Positions 47,388-58,239 of a stretch of 64,000 nt of DNA are shown here, one piece after another. Source of the stretch: Nostoc sp. JL34 (lineage in GTDB: Bacteria > Cyanobacteriota > Cyanobacteriia > Cyanobacteriales > Nostocaceae); the NCBI RefSeq assembly GCF_017114945.1, contig NZ_JABXKQ010000020.1, positions 25,905-89,904 of the forward strand. Reading direction: 5' to 3'. Under the pieces are notes generated by a model. That model made no database searches, had not been told where the DNA came from, and saw nothing but the letters and a program-made list of their open reading frames with translations. How positions within the stretch are numbered: position 1 is the stretch's first letter; every line of letters starts with the position of its first letter. Both the position numbers and the translations under genes were made by a program.

Positions 47388-47914
47388 TTGGGCTAATTCA
47401 CTGAAAAAATCTTCAAGGGTACAGTTAAATAGTTCCCTGAAATAGCACCAAAGTAACAGGCTTTAAGTTTCAAATCACATTTTTCATATAACTGACTAGA
47501 CAATGGCTTTAGAAGTTTTGCCGATAAATCAGTGATTCTGGGTAATTACAGGTCGTAATTGCCCATGATCCCTACATGATCCCTACATGTACTTATTTAC
47601 ATTTATTGTACGCTCCTAGCTGTTGAATACTAGCAGCGACAAACAGACTTTCATAATATTCTTAAAAGTCCACCTATTTAGATCGAAAGTTGAAGATGGG
47701 GTGAAGAGGAGTGCTGAGTGCTGAGTTAGGAGTTAGGAGTTAAGAGCTAAGATTTAGGAGTTAAGAGTTAAGAGTTATTCTCCCCTCTGCCCCACTCAGC
47801 ACTCGGAACTCAGCACTCAGCACTAAAAGCGGAGCGTCTTGGCTAAGAAAGCATTAAAATACATTAAGTAAATTGCTCTTTTAACTTTGGTTGCTGCTAA
47901 GGCAAAGATAGTAT
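47388..47914. other. 520-bp spacer containing a palindromic STRR
   Basis: No gene. A STRR with an inverted arm occupies 47710-47823 (listed separately). The lepA promoter should lie at its right end. Confidence 0.6.
47710..47823. repeat. STRR bracketed by an inverted repeat
   Basis: GTGCTGAGTGCTGAGTT on the left and AACTCAGCACTCAGCAC on the right, reading as complements, with TTAGGAG/TTAAGAG heptamers between. The whole could fold into a long stem. Confidence 0.75.
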
Positions 47915-49726
47915 ATGACTGACGTTCCCGCAGTTCGCATTCGCAATTTTTGTATTATTGCTCACATCGACCACGGGAAATCAACCCTCGCCGATCGCTT
48001 GTTGCAAGCTACTGGCACTGTTGAAGACCGACAGATGAAGGAACAGTTTCTCGACAACATGGATCTGGAACGGGAGCGCGGCATTACGATTAAGCTGCAA
48101 GCTGCCCGGATGAACTACACAGCTAAGGATGGTCAGCAATATGTGCTGAACTTAATTGATACTCCAGGGCATGTGGATTTCTCGTATGAAGTCTCTCGCT
48201 CTCTTGTTGCTTGTGAAGGAGCGCTATTGGTAGTAGATGCGTCCCAAGGTGTGGAGGCGCAAACTTTGGCAAATGTATATCTAGCCTTAGAGAATAACCT
48301 GGAAATTATCCCGGTTTTGAATAAAATTGATTTGCCAGGGGCTGAACCAGAACGGGTAATTGGCGAAATTGAAGAAATTATCGGTCTAGATTGCAGTGGT
48401 GCAATTCTGGCTTCTGCTAAAGAAGGAATTGGTATTGATGAGATTTTAGAAGCAGTTGTTGAGCGGATACCACCGCCCCCCAATACAATAAACGAACGCT
48501 TGCGAGCGTTAATTTTTGATAGCTATTATGACAGTTACCGGGGAGTAATCGTGTATTTCCGGGTGATGGATGGCACATTGAAAAAAGGCGATCGCATCCA
48601 TTTAATGGCATCCGGTAAAGAATTTGAAATTGATGAGTTAGGCGTTCTTTCTCCCACTCAAAAGCAAGTTGAAGAACTGCACGCTGGGGAAGTAGGTTAT
48701 TTGGGAGCGGCAATTAGAGCGGTAGCTGATGCAAGAGTAGGAGACACAATTACCCTAAGTAAGGCGAAAGCGGAGGCAGCATTACCAGGTTACGCAGAAG
48801 CAAACCCGATGGTTTTTTGCGGGATGTTCCCCATTGATGCTGACCAATTTGAAGATTTGCGGGAAGCCTTGGAAAAGCTCGAACTCAATGATGCAGCGCT
48901 GCATTACGAACCAGAAACTTCTAGCGCGATGGGGTTTGGCTTCCGTTGCGGGTTCTTGGGTTTGCTGCACATGGAAATTGTCCAGGAACGCCTAGAGCGA
49001 GAGTATAACCTAGATTTAATCATTACAGCCCCCTCGGTGGTTTATAAGGTGATTACTCTCAAAGGTGAGGAACTGTACATCGATAATCCTAGCCGTTTAC
49101 CTTCTCCTAACGATCGCGAAAAAATTGAAGAACCCTACGTCCAAGTAGAGATGATTACGCCAGAAACTTATGTCGGCAGCTTGATGGAGTTGTCACAAAA
49201 TCGCCGTGGCATCTTCAAAGATATGAAATATCTCACTCAAGGACGAACCACCCTGACTTACGAACTTCCTTTAGCGGAAGTTGTGACTGACTTTTTTGAC
49301 CAGATGAAATCGCGATCGCGCGGTTATGCCAGTATGGAATATCATCTCATTGGCTACCGTGAAAATCCTCTTGTAAAGCTGGATATCATGATTAACGGCG
49401 ATCCTGTGGATTCCTTGGCGATGATTGTGCATCGGGATAAAGCTTACAACGTTGGGCGGGCAATGGCAGAAAAACTCAAGGAACTAATTCCTCGCCATCA
49501 ATTCAAAGTGCCAATTCAGGCATCCATTGGCAGTAAAGTTATTGCCAGTGAACACATCCCTGCTTTGCGGAAAGATGTGCTAGCCAAATGCTACGGTGGT
49601 GACATCAGTCGGAAGAAAAAACTTTTGCAGAAGCAAGCAAAAGGTAAAAAGCGGATGAAATCTGTAGGGACTGTAGATGTACCGCAGGAAGCCTTTATGG
49701 CAGTACTGCGCTTGGATCAAAACTAA
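47915..49726 (+). CDS. lepA: Elongation factor 4
   Basis: 603 residues, full length. G domain motifs: G1 [16 protein letters not shown]2 RERGITIK, G3 [10 protein letters not shown]4 NKIDLPGA, G5 SAKEGIG. The LepA-specific C-terminal domain closes with [22 protein letters not shown]. LepA is a ribosomal back-translocase/initiation factor working at low temperature or high ionic strength. It is a monocistronic gene, common in most bacteria. Confidence 0.97.
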   Translation: MTDVPAVRIRNFCIIAHIDHGKSTLADRLLQATGTVEDRQMKEQFLDNMDLERERGITIKLQAARMNYTAKDGQQYVLNLIDTPGHVDFSYEVSRSLVACEGALLVVDASQGVEAQTLANVYLALENNLEIIPVLNKIDLPGAEPERVIGEIEEIIGLDCSGAILASAKEGIGIDEILEAVVERIPPPPNTINERLRALIFDSYYDSYRGVIVYFRVMDGTLKKGDRIHLMASGKEFEIDELGVLSPTQKQVEELHAGEVGYLGAAIRAVADARVGDTITLSKAKAEAALPGYAEANPMVFCGMFPIDADQFEDLREALEKLELNDAALHYEPETSSAMGFGFRCGFLGLLHMEIVQERLEREYNLDLIITAPSVVYKVITLKGEELYIDNPSRLPSPNDREKIEEPYVQVEMITPETYVGSLMELSQNRRGIFKDMKYLTQGRTTLTYELPLAEVVTDFFDQMKSRSRGYASMEYHLIGYRENPLVKLDIMINGDPVDSLAMIVHRDKAYNVGRAMAEKLKELIPRHQFKVPIQASIGSKVIASEHIPALRKDVLAKCYGGDISRKKKLLQKQAKGKKRMKSVGTVDVPQEAFMAVLRLDQN

Positions 49727-50526
49727 TAAAATTCAGGAGTTAGGAGCGGAGCAAGGAAAGCTCCGCCAAAGCGTCAGAATTTAGAATGAATTTGAGTCCG
49801 AGTGGCGGATAGTGCCACCCAAAGCGAGTCCGCGTAACCCTATGGGAAAGCAAGCTAGCAAGAGCGCTTTGTAGAGAACGTGTGAATGTCCTCTTTTTAG
49901 TCCCCCAGCAAAATTTTCTTGTTCTGAATTCCGAATTATTCTTCTTCAACATTCTTTAATTTTTATTACAAAAGCTGTCAACAGCAGCCTCAAGTGTATG
50001 AGTTTCAACCTGCTGCTAGCAGGTTTAGCTTTCAGAAAGCCAGACTAATATCAAGTCCGGCTAATCACTTATCATTAAAATCTCTCCATATCCTGCGTCA
50101 ACCTAAAAGCCTGAGTTGCAAAACAGGCGCTCAATAGTCCTAATTACGAATTACAACAGAAGGCAGGAGGCAGATAGCGCAGTGTTAGCGAGTCTGCGAG
50201 CGGCGGGCAGGAGAAAAGAAGTATGAATGAAAACTTTAGTTCTGGGTCTAGAGCCGCATTTTAAAAAGAAAAATTGTATTAATACATGCTCCTACGTAAT
50301 AAAAAGCGTCCACAGCCTAAGTTACATAGTTGCGTGTGGGTGACTCCTGTCTCCTGCCTTGCTTCCTATCCCTAGCCCACAGTTGATAACCTTTGATAAG
50401 CTTTAACAAAATCACTGTTAAAAAATCTAAAAATTTTAGTAAAAGTACTCACTGCATTCGCCAGACTTGTATCTTTAGGTAAATGTAGTTATTTAGATAT
50501 TTGTAAAGTGTCGGGGAATCTAGTAG
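49727..50526. other. 800-bp spacer with dispersed repeats and hairpins
   Basis: No gene. GCGGAGC/GCTCCGC (49746-49766), AACCTGCT-GCT-AGCAGGTT (50007-50025) and CGGCGGGCAGGAG-type sequence near 50195 are the visible structures. Short frames here (about 49740-49952) are built from repeats. Confidence 0.5.
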
Positions 50527-51714
50527 ATGAAGATATTGGTACTGAGTTGGGAGTTTCCACCAAGGATTGTTGGGGGAATTGCGCGACATGTAGCGGAGTT
50601 GTACCCGGAACTGGTAAAGCTAGGGCATGAAGTCCACCTGATTACAGCGGAGTTTGGTCAGGCGTCGATGTATGAGGTGGTTGAGGGAGTAAAGGTACAT
50701 CGAGTCCCAGTGGCACATAGTAACGACTTTTTCCACTGGGTAGTCAATCTCAACCTGAGTATGGGAGATCACGGTGGTAAGTTGATCTTGGAGGAAGGGC
50801 CCTTTGATTTAATTCATGCCCATGATTGGTTAGTGGGAGATGCTGCGATCGCTCTCAAACATAATTTTAAAATACCAGTAATTGCCACAATTCACGCTAC
50901 GGAATACGGACGCTACAACGGTATTAATACAGACATTCAAGGTTATATAAATGGCAAAGAAACCTTACTGGCTTACAACGCTTGGCGGATTATCGTTTGT
51001 AGCGACTATATGCGCCAAGAGGTAGAACGAGCGCTACACAGTCCTTGGGACAAAATCGATGTCATTTATAATGGTATTCGAGCCGAAAAGAAACAGCATC
51101 ACGTAGATTTTCATGCTCTGGATTTTCGCCGCCAATTTGCTACAGACAATGAGAAAATAGTTTACTACCTCGGTCGCATGACCTACGAAAAGGGTGTGCC
51201 TATATTGCTCAACGCTGCACCGAAGATCCTTTCGCAAATGGGAGGTAACGTTAAATTTGTAATTGTTGGTGGCGGCAATACTGACCATCTCAAGCGCCAA
51301 GCCTGGGATTTGGGAATTTGGCATCATTGCTATTTTACAGGCTTTCTCTCAGATGAATACTTAGATAAATTCCAAACTGTCGCCGACTGTGCCGTTTTTC
51401 CCAGTCTTTACGAACCCTTTGGGATTGTGGCTTTAGAAAGCTTTGCTTCTCGTGTCCCAGTGGTAGTTTCTGATACGGGTGGTTTTCCGGAAGTGGTGCA
51501 ACATACCAAAACAGGTATTGTGACTTGGGTAAACAATCCCGATTCTTTAGCTTGGGGAATTCTGGAAGTGTTGAAAAATCCCGGTTATCGCCAATGGCTG
51601 GTGGATAACGCTTATGAGGATTTAGAGAGACGCTTTAGCTGGCCGAAATTAGCCAAGCAAACCGAGGAAGTATATCAGCGAGTTGTACAAGAGCGATCGC
51701 AAATTGCCTGGTAA
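50527..51714 (+). CDS. GT4-family glycosyltransferase
   Basis: 395 residues. GT-B fold: N-terminal LSWEFPPRIVGGIARHVAELYPELVKLGHEV, LIHAHDWLVGDAAIALK; C-terminal YLGRMTYEKGVPILLNAA and VFPSLYEPFGIVALESFASRVPVVVSDTGGFPEVV, the E-x7-E motif of retaining GT4 enzymes. The start resembles glycogen/starch synthases of the GT4 type, which would fit the alpha-glucan enzymes 6-10 kb to the left, but an exopolysaccharide or glycolipid role is as likely. It ends with a strong hairpin. Confidence 0.9.
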   Translation: MKILVLSWEFPPRIVGGIARHVAELYPELVKLGHEVHLITAEFGQASMYEVVEGVKVHRVPVAHSNDFFHWVVNLNLSMGDHGGKLILEEGPFDLIHAHDWLVGDAAIALKHNFKIPVIATIHATEYGRYNGINTDIQGYINGKETLLAYNAWRIIVCSDYMRQEVERALHSPWDKIDVIYNGIRAEKKQHHVDFHALDFRRQFATDNEKIVYYLGRMTYEKGVPILLNAAPKILSQMGGNVKFVIVGGGNTDHLKRQAWDLGIWHHCYFTGFLSDEYLDKFQTVADCAVFPSLYEPFGIVALESFASRVPVVVSDTGGFPEVVQHTKTGIVTWVNNPDSLAWGILEVLKNPGYRQWLVDNAYEDLERRFSWPKLAKQTEEVYQRVVQERSQIAW

Positions 51715-51717
51715 GAC

Positions 51718-51750
51718 AGCTCCCCGACTTCTTGAAGAAGTCGGGGAGCT
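51718..51750. terminator. 14-bp-stem hairpin, second member of the CCCCGACTTC family
   Basis: AGCTCCCCGACTTC/GAAGTCGGGGAGCT with a TTGAA loop, directly after the GT4 stop and followed by AATTGATTTTT. Confidence 0.85.
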
Positions 51751-51827
51751 AATTGATTTTTGCAATATAACTCTGTAATGACTGTTCAATAGCGTTAAGC
51801 TAGAAAAAATCCATTTTAATATTAGTA

Positions 51828-52673
51828 ATGCCTAATATTCAAGAACACGTAAACACTCTCGTTACGAAATTTGTTCCTGGTTATAGATTTATTCGTTTAC
51901 AAGAACTCACAATTGATAAAAATAATTCCCTACAAACAAAAATTAATAGTCAATCAATTAAAGTTCTCAGCTGGAATATTGCTAAACAAAACTATAATAA
52001 AACCTGGGTAAAAGATTTTTCCCAAATAATTGAGACTTATCAACCAAACCTCATATTTTTACAAGAGTTTTCCCTAAGATTAGAAGCAGACAAATTAGAA
52101 ACCTGGCTGAAAATGAACTGGAGTTTTGCACCTAACTTTGTAGATATTCATCATCAATGCTATTCGGGGATTTTAACAGCAGCGACAATCAGCCCACTCA
52201 CAAAAAAAGTTATAACTACGAAACATTATGAGCCTATTGTTAGAACTCCTAAAATTTCTTTAGTTACTGAGTATCTGCTATCTGATAAAAGCACAACTCT
52301 CCTGACAATAAATAGTCACCTGATTAATTTTGTAGATTTAAATAAATTTAAAATACAACTAAATGAATTAGAGCAAGCGTTATCTACACATCGTGGACCA
52401 CTAATATTTTCAGGAGATTTCAATACTTGGAGTCGAAAAAGAGCAGTTATCCTCAATCAAGTAACAACTCAATTAGGATTAACGCCTGTAATTTTCGCAC
52501 CTCATGAGAAGGAGAAAATTAAACGCTTCCTGTTATCACCTCCTTTAGATCATATCTTTTATCGAGATATTAGTGTCAAGAAAGCCAGTGCTAAAGTACT
52601 AGAAAAAATTTGTTCATCCGATCACAAGCCATTGCTGGCAGAATTTACTTATACCAATACTCAAAAAAATTAA
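51828..52673 (+). CDS. Endonuclease/exonuclease/phosphatase-superfamily protein
   Basis: 281 residues. EEP landmarks: LSWNIAKQNY (Asn), NLIFLQEFSLR (Glu, metal), FSGDFNTW (Asp, Asn), LDHIFYRDI (Asp) and a final SSDHKPLLAEF (Asp-His). No signal peptide. It ends 1 bp before a cardiolipin synthase, so translation is probably coupled. In E. coli the EEP protein YbhP is next to the cardiolipin synthase ClsB, the same pairing. It may act on a phospholipid or nucleotide product. AT-rich compared with neighbours. Confidence 0.87.
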   Translation: MPNIQEHVNTLVTKFVPGYRFIRLQELTIDKNNSLQTKINSQSIKVLSWNIAKQNYNKTWVKDFSQIIETYQPNLIFLQEFSLRLEADKLETWLKMNWSFAPNFVDIHHQCYSGILTAATISPLTKKVITTKHYEPIVRTPKISLVTEYLLSDKSTTLLTINSHLINFVDLNKFKIQLNELEQALSTHRGPLIFSGDFNTWSRKRAVILNQVTTQLGLTPVIFAPHEKEKIKRFLLSPPLDHIFYRDISVKKASAKVLEKICSSDHKPLLAEFTYTNTQKN

Positions 52674-52674
52674 G

Positions 52675-54117
52675 ATGCTTGTAGATGGTGGTGTTCTAGC
52701 TATTTTTAGCACAGCTACAGTTGTTGTTCATCTCGTGGGAGTTGCACATGCAATCCATGCAGTGATGAATGTGCGTTCTTCCCAAGGGGCAATTGCCTGG
52801 AGCATTTCTTTAATTACGTTTCCCTGGCTAGCTATTCCCTTGTATTGGATTTTAGGAAGAACTAAATTTCATGGATATGCTGAAACGCTGCGTTCAGTCT
52901 ATGCACAACACTACAAGCTGATTCATCCAACTTTTAGTGAACTTATTAAATTTCAGGTTGCGCCACCAGATAATCTAGCCCAGTTGCAACCATTAGCAGA
53001 GGCTTTTACAGAAATTTCTTTCACATCAGGCAATGCTGCCAAATTACTGATTGATGGTCAGCAAACCTATGAAGCGATGCTGAAAAAAATTGCATTGGCG
53101 ACAAATTATATTCTATTGCAATCCTATACTGTTAACGATGATCAATCAGGTAATGAGTTTAAAGAAGCGTTGATTGCTAAAGCCAAGCAAGGAATAAGCA
53201 TCTATTTTCTCTACGATGAAATTGGTTCAAAGAAACTATCTCGCCCTTATATCCAGTCTCTACTGCAGCATGGAATTGCAGTGAGTGCATTTAACACCAC
53301 CAAAGGTCAGGGTAATCGATTCCAATTTAATTTTCGCAATCATCGGAAAATTCTGGTAGTGGATGGAGAAATAGCATTTGTAGGTGGACTGAATATTGGT
53401 GACGAATATTTAGGAAAAAATCCTCGCTTGAGTCCCTGGCGCGACACCCACATGATGCTTGAAGGCCCAAGTGTAAAAAGCCTACAAAACTCCTTTGTGC
53501 GAGATTGGTATTGGGCAACTCGAAAACTTCTCGAAGTTAACTGGCAGGTAAAAATTAATCAGGAAACTAATCAAACTGTATTCATACTTCCTACAGGCCC
53601 CGCAGATCAGCTACCAGCTTGTAAGCTTTTTTTCGTCGAACTAATTAATCAAGCTCAAATTCACCTCTGGATTGCTAGTCCATACTTTGTGCCGGACGAG
53701 GCAACATTGTCAGCCTTAAAACTGGCAGCAATGCGAGGTGTTGATGTGCGAATTCTTTTACCAAATCGACCCGATCACTTATTTGTTTATTTATGTTCTT
53801 TCTCTTACTACACCGAAATGGAAAGAATCGGTATCAAGTTGTATCGTTACAAAAATGGGTTTATGCATCAGAAAATTATAGTCATTGATGAGAATATAGC
53901 AGGGGTAGGAACTGTTAACTTAGATAACCGCTCTTTTTCTCTAAATTTTGAAGTTATGGGTTTTGTTACTGAGCTTCGGTTTGTCCAAAGTGTGAAAAAG
54001 ATGTTAGAGGATGATTTAGCTGTCTGTGTTGCTGTTAATCTTGATGAGTACGATAAAAAACCTTTTTGGTTCAAGTTAGCTGTGAGAATCTCTCGATTGC
54101 TGACTCCTTTACTTTAA
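52675..54117 (+). CDS. cls: Cardiolipin synthase (phospholipase D superfamily)
   Basis: 480 residues. Two N-terminal TM helices (about 5-27 and 38-60, the latter followed by YWILGRTKF) anchor it. Both HKD motifs are present: HRKILVVDGEIAFVGG and HQKIIVIDENIAGVGTVNLDNRS. It condenses phosphatidylglycerol (or a related donor) to cardiolipin. It directly follows the EEP gene. Presence of cardiolipin in cyanobacteria is often below detection, so the substrate may be different. Confidence 0.93.
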   Translation: MLVDGGVLAIFSTATVVVHLVGVAHAIHAVMNVRSSQGAIAWSISLITFPWLAIPLYWILGRTKFHGYAETLRSVYAQHYKLIHPTFSELIKFQVAPPDNLAQLQPLAEAFTEISFTSGNAAKLLIDGQQTYEAMLKKIALATNYILLQSYTVNDDQSGNEFKEALIAKAKQGISIYFLYDEIGSKKLSRPYIQSLLQHGIAVSAFNTTKGQGNRFQFNFRNHRKILVVDGEIAFVGGLNIGDEYLGKNPRLSPWRDTHMMLEGPSVKSLQNSFVRDWYWATRKLLEVNWQVKINQETNQTVFILPTGPADQLPACKLFFVELINQAQIHLWIASPYFVPDEATLSALKLAAMRGVDVRILLPNRPDHLFVYLCSFSYYTEMERIGIKLYRYKNGFMHQKIIVIDENIAGVGTVNLDNRSFSLNFEVMGFVTELRFVQSVKKMLEDDLAVCVAVNLDEYDKKPFWFKLAVRISRLLTPLL

Positions 54118-54356
54118 TCACTAACTCAACCGATATACGTTTATTCAAAAGTTTGCCGGCACGAAATTACTCTTGATCACAACGAAGGTTAAGAACCAAC
54201 AAAAAAATCTTTACTCTCGCGTTTGATTAGTTTTTAAGCCCCAAAGCGATGCCTAAATTTTTAGCAATAAGCAAGCGTTAATGACATTTTTAACTCTATT
54301 GAGAATATACTTTACTTATTGGCATGATGCGGCCGCCCTGATCGCTAGGGTTATTA

Positions 54357-54722
54357 TTATTGTTCTTGGGTGACAATCCACAACAAGTCTAACCACAATT
54401 GCGGATAAGTTTGCTTGATATTTGAGAGTCGATCACGCATCAAGTTATTGGCATTCAAGCAAACAACCTCAATTAGCCCGACGTATTCTGCTACTTCTTT
54501 GAGTAGATTTTTTTGTTCTGCTACAGCACCAATCAGTCTGTCAGGGCAGTAAATTCCAATGTATCTTGTATAGGGGATACACGTTTTTATATTCGCTCTT
54601 GTTAAATAAGGTTTAGGATTGATCACCTTCACATAACACTGGCGTAACGATTCCCATATTTGTGGGTGAGCGTGCTGGATAATTACGTTAAATTGCTGGG
54701 CTAAGTCTTCTTCGGTAATCAT
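54357..54722 (-). CDS. Hypothetical protein
   Basis: About 121 residues from MITEEDLAQ, chosen because GGAGAG lies 4 bp upstream; the alternative Met at 54734 has none. No signal peptide or membrane segment, mixed alpha/beta, one Cys cluster at CIPYTRYIGIYCP. I do not recognise it. Confidence 0.6.
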   Translation of the reverse strand: MITEEDLAQQFNVIIQHAHPQIWESLRQCYVKVINPKPYLTRANIKTCIPYTRYIGIYCPDRLIGAVAEQKNLLKEVAEYVGLIEVVCLNANNLMRDRLSNIKQTYPQLWLDLLWIVTQEQ

Positions 54723-55118
54723 TATTCTCTCCATTATTATGGTGCTAAGAACAGTAATTTAATGTCATTTGTTGCAGACTTTAGTAAATATCTAATTGTG
54801 CAAAAAATTAAAACAGCAATTTTTCACTGATGCTGTGTGCATATTCACTCTCAGAAATCGGTTGGTATGTTTTCTACGGCTTGTATTACTCGCCTATCAA
54901 GCATCAAAGCCCAAATGAATTTCTAAAACTGTATTAAATACTACATATTACCAATTTAATTGGTAGCATTTTTCTGCTAGACAAATCCTCTGTTTGTTGG
55001 AATTTGGGGCTTTTTAGCGAAAATAGCAGGTAAAAAGTAACCATCCGCAAAAATAATTTGCACTTGGCAAGCAAATTGGCAATTGATGTGATAGTCTTTT
55101 TATATAGGGAATCAAGAC
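54723..55118. other. Divergent spacer, nothing recognised
   Basis: About 400 bp, AT-rich, no gene seen. It should hold the promoter of the hypothetical gene at its left end. Confidence 0.4.
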
Positions 55119-55180
55119 AGCGAAAGCACAGTCATGTCGTTAAAGAGAAATGACATAAATTCAAAGACCATACTTTCGCT
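55119..55180 (+). promoter_or_regulatory. Nested dyad upstream of the XRE/PBP-like regulator
   Basis: AGCGAAAG (55119-55126) is complementary to CTTTCGCT (55173-55180). Inside it ATGTC (55134-55138) pairs with GACAT (55152-55156) in an ATGTCGTT...AAATGACAT context. It ends 57 bp before the regulator's ATG. It could be an autoregulatory operator or a leader hairpin. Confidence 0.4.
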
Positions 55181-55237
55181 TTGGCAGATGCAATGTTTAA
55201 ATCCGCTACGGCTTTTTGAAACCAAGAGACAAAGCCA

Positions 55238-56371
55238 ATGAAGCAGGATAGTGACCTCCGTAATAACTTGAAGTCGATTAGAACTCGCTTAGGCATGAGC
55301 CAACAAGATTTGGCTAACATCGCTAGTGTGACTCGTCAGACTATTAGTGGTGTAGAGTCGGGACAATATGCTCCCTCAGTTGCCATAACACTTCGCTTGG
55401 CCAAGGCACTCGGCTGTCAAGTAGAGGATCTATTCTGGTTAGAGCGGGATTTACCTGAACTCGAAGCCATTCTTGCCAAACCTATTCCTAATAGTCAGCA
55501 ACTGCGAGTTAGCATGGCTCGTGTGGGAGGACAATGGATAGCTTATCCCTTGATTGGTAAAGATGCTTTTCGCCAAGACATGATTCCAGCTGACGGTGAA
55601 GGTACTAGCCAAACAGGGACAAATAAAGTTCGAGTCAGGCTACTAGACGATAATCTCGACACACTCCACAACACCGTTGTGATTGCTGGTTGTGCACCTG
55701 TGATTTCACTATGGGCGAGAGCAACTGAACGTTGGCATCCCCAACTGCGAGTCCAATTTAACTTCGCCAACAGCATAGCTGCATTACATAGTTTATGCCG
55801 AGGTGAAGCGCACATTGCCGGGATGCACCTATATGATCCTGGGACTGGTGAGTATAATACTCCCTTTGTTCGAGAAGTTCTGGTTGGGAGGGAAGCAGTT
55901 CTGATTACCTTGGGAGTTTGGGAGGAGGGACTTTTGGTGAAGTCTGGCAATCCAATGGGAATCAGAACAGTTAACGACTTAGTACAAGGGGGAGCGACTA
56001 TTGTCAACCGCGAAATAGGTTCCGGTAGTCGGATGCTTTTGGAACAAACACTGCAAGAGCAGCAGATACCGTTCCATGCTGTCCAAGGCTTTGAGCATAT
56101 TGTCAAAAATCACCAAGATGTTGCCCAAGCTGTAGTAGGAGGAATTGCCGATGCAGGTATGAGCACGGCATCTATAGCTACCGCCTTTGGGCTGGGATTC
56201 GTTCCCCTGCATCAATCACGATACGATTTAGTGATTCTCAAGGAATATTTAGAAGAAGCACCAGTACAGCAATTGCTCAGTACTTTGGGACATCGGATGG
56301 TTCACTCACAATTTGAAATTCTCGGCGGTTACGATATCAGCAAAATCGGGGAAGTTGTAGCGACTGTTTAG
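55238..56371 (+). CDS. XRE regulator with a PBP-like (molybdate-binding-type) domain
   Basis: 377 residues. HTH (about 8-62): LKSIRTRLGMSQQDLANIASVTRQTISGVESG. After a linker, residues about 100-370 form a periplasmic-binding-protein-like domain of the kind found in ModE-like and PF12727 proteins: VVIAGCAPVISL, LHSLCRGEAHIAGMHLYDPGTGEYN, TIVNREIGSGSRMLL, GFVPLHQSRYDLVI. Family members sense a small ligand such as molybdate, tungstate or a cofactor. It is 640 bp upstream of a nifH and on the same strand, so a metal-responsive control of that gene is plausible but unproven. Confidence 0.85.
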   Translation: MKQDSDLRNNLKSIRTRLGMSQQDLANIASVTRQTISGVESGQYAPSVAITLRLAKALGCQVEDLFWLERDLPELEAILAKPIPNSQQLRVSMARVGGQWIAYPLIGKDAFRQDMIPADGEGTSQTGTNKVRVRLLDDNLDTLHNTVVIAGCAPVISLWARATERWHPQLRVQFNFANSIAALHSLCRGEAHIAGMHLYDPGTGEYNTPFVREVLVGREAVLITLGVWEEGLLVKSGNPMGIRTVNDLVQGGATIVNREIGSGSRMLLEQTLQEQQIPFHAVQGFEHIVKNHQDVAQAVVGGIADAGMSTASIATAFGLGFVPLHQSRYDLVILKEYLEEAPVQQLLSTLGHRMVHSQFEILGGYDISKIGEVVATV

Positions 56372-57965
<1,594 letters not shown>

Positions 57966-58018
57966 AAGAAGTAAGATTCTCTTTCAGACTCAAGTGCTAA
58001 ATACAAAGTAAATATTAG

Positions 58019-58037
58019 GTGGGCGAGAATAGCCCAC
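58019..58037 (+). terminator. Terminator of nifH
   Basis: GTGGGC-GAGAATA-GCCCAC followed by TTTCTT, 53 bp after the stop, which supports a monocistronic nifH transcript. Confidence 0.7.
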
Positions 58038-58239
58038 TTTCTTACCAATCTTTTAAAATGGAAGTAATCGAATAGCTAATCCTAACTTCTGAGTGTTTGA
58101 TCGTCACCGGACTTGATCCTGCTCAACGCTTTTTGAAAAATGCTATATATTTTCTATTGTCAAACAGTTTGCTGATTAAGTGCTTTTGGAAAATGGTATA
58201 AATAAACCGTAAAAGGTTGCCATTCTGTCTCCTGCTAGC

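Noticed and set aside
47710..47823. CRISPR array
   Set aside because: Units are 7 bp without spacers; this is an STRR.
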